Shown: positions 63,624 through 64,000 of the stretch, piece after piece | Layout of the letters: each line of letters begins with the position of its first letter | Position numbering within the stretch: the first letter of the stretch is position 1 | Assembly: GCF_014697615.1 (NCBI RefSeq) | Contig: NZ_JACJSD010000015.1 | Location: forward strand, 1 to 64,000 | Length of the DNA: 64,000 nucleotides | Reading direction: 5' to 3' | Source: Nostoc sp. FACHB-280 | GTDB lineage: Bacteria > Cyanobacteriota > Cyanobacteriia > Cyanobacteriales > Nostocaceae | Notes under the pieces: generated by a model | What the model was told of the DNA's origin: nothing | What the model saw: the letters and a program-made list of their open reading frames with translations, nothing else | The model's database searches: none | Program-made: the position numbers and the translations under genes

Positions 63624-64000
63624 GTGAAAGCCCCTACTAGCAATTTGGAACCAACTCAGTCGCGTAAGGCAGATCATATCCGTATCTGTTTGGAAGAAGA
63701 TGTTCAGTGCCGTGAAATAACCAATGGATTGGAAAGTTATCGTTTTAGCCATTGTTGCTTACCAGAAATCGATCGCAACGATATTGATATCAGCACCAAT
63801 TTTTTAGGCAAGTACCTAGTAGCACCATTACTCATTTCTTCAATGACTGGCGGAACTGAGGAAGCGGGAATCATTAACCGACGTTTAGCGGAAGTCTGTC
63901 AGCACTACAAGTTGGCGATGGGTGTCGGCTCCCAACGGGTAGCTGTAGAAAAACCCCAGGTGGTTGATACTTTTGCGATGCGTAAATATGCACCGGATGT
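63624..64000 (+). CDS. fni: type 2 isopentenyl-diphosphate delta-isomerase, 5' part
   Basis: The gene runs off the right edge; 125 codons are visible from a GTG at 63624. It interconverts IPP and DMAPP using FMN. Diagnostic segments are [30 protein letters not shown] with the FMN-binding SMTGG and [12 protein letters not shown]. An upstream ATG at 63596 is in another frame and soon stops. The GTG has no strong ribosome-binding sequence, so the start is tentative. It is the form used by most cyanobacteria. Confidence 0.88.
   Translation, partial: MKAPTSNLEPTQSRKADHIRICLEEDVQCREITNGLESYRFSHCCLPEIDRNDIDISTNFLGKYLVAPLLISSMTGGTEEAGIINRRLAEVCQHYKLAMGVGSQRVAVEKPQVVDTFAMRKYAPD

Overview
The window comes from a filamentous, Nostoc/Anabaena-type cyanobacterium. 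The evidence is the very frequent GCGATCGC-type (HIP1-like) octamers, the many short palindromic and heptamer/octamer-like intergenic repeats typical of Nostocales, an Anabaena-style Nat/Bgt amino-acid transporter, and cyanobacterial families such as DUF3181, DUF5132 and HMA2. No rRNA, tRNA or CRISPR array was seen.

Layout. Positions 1-7.1 kb hold a transposase stub at the left edge, a small secreted protein, cysA (sulfate import ATPase), a secreted pentapeptide-repeat protein, a three-gene ABC-2 (DUF990-type) exporter and an MFS exporter. Positions 7.4-39.0 kb form one large organosulfur-acquisition island, mostly on the minus strand. It carries four SsuA-like sulfonate-binding lipoproteins, four MetQ-like lipoproteins with one MetI and one MetN, and two TauD-type dioxygenases. 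It also carries a CmcJ/NvfI-type hydroxylase, a FAD/NAD(P) monooxygenase and five bacterial-luciferase-like (LLM) flavin monooxygenases of SsuD, SfnG-like and DszA/NtaA types. Two SfnB/DszC-like flavin enzymes, a class II aldolase, a cysteine-dioxygenase-like cupin, a YfcF-type glutathione transferase, a ferritin-like di-iron protein and a fumarate-reductase/AprA-like flavoprotein with a 2[4Fe-4S] partner complete it. I read this as a system for importing organosulfur compounds and oxidatively cleaving C-S bonds. A repeated near-identical 18-bp element (TACGGTAAATCGGTAGAT-like) sits upstream of four of its transcription units and of cysA, and is my best candidate for the shared sulfur-response operator.

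Positions 39.0-52.4 kb are mainly housekeeping: an IS630 remnant, a CAP/SCP protein, trpB, a SUI1-type initiation factor, a Pmp3 mini-protein, clpB, small cyanobacterial hypotheticals, natG-natH-bgtA (interrupted by an Rpn/DUF4351 nuclease gene) and dnaN. Between dnaN and dnaA lie seven perfect TTTTCCACA boxes, which mark the likely chromosomal origin. An HtrA/Deg protease and peptide deformylase follow.

Positions 56.4-62.1 kb hold a P-type ATPase operon: two HMA2 proteins, a P-type ATPase whose CPx motif is absent, a DUF5132 membrane protein and a further HMA2 protein. Six HMA2-like domains carry a PGR-x-R motif (or a variant) and none has CxxC, so the transported ion or solute is unclear. 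The window closes with a HEAT-repeat protein and the 5' part of type 2 isopentenyl-diphosphate isomerase (fni).

All protein assignments are from reading motifs and family resemblance by eye; no database search was run.
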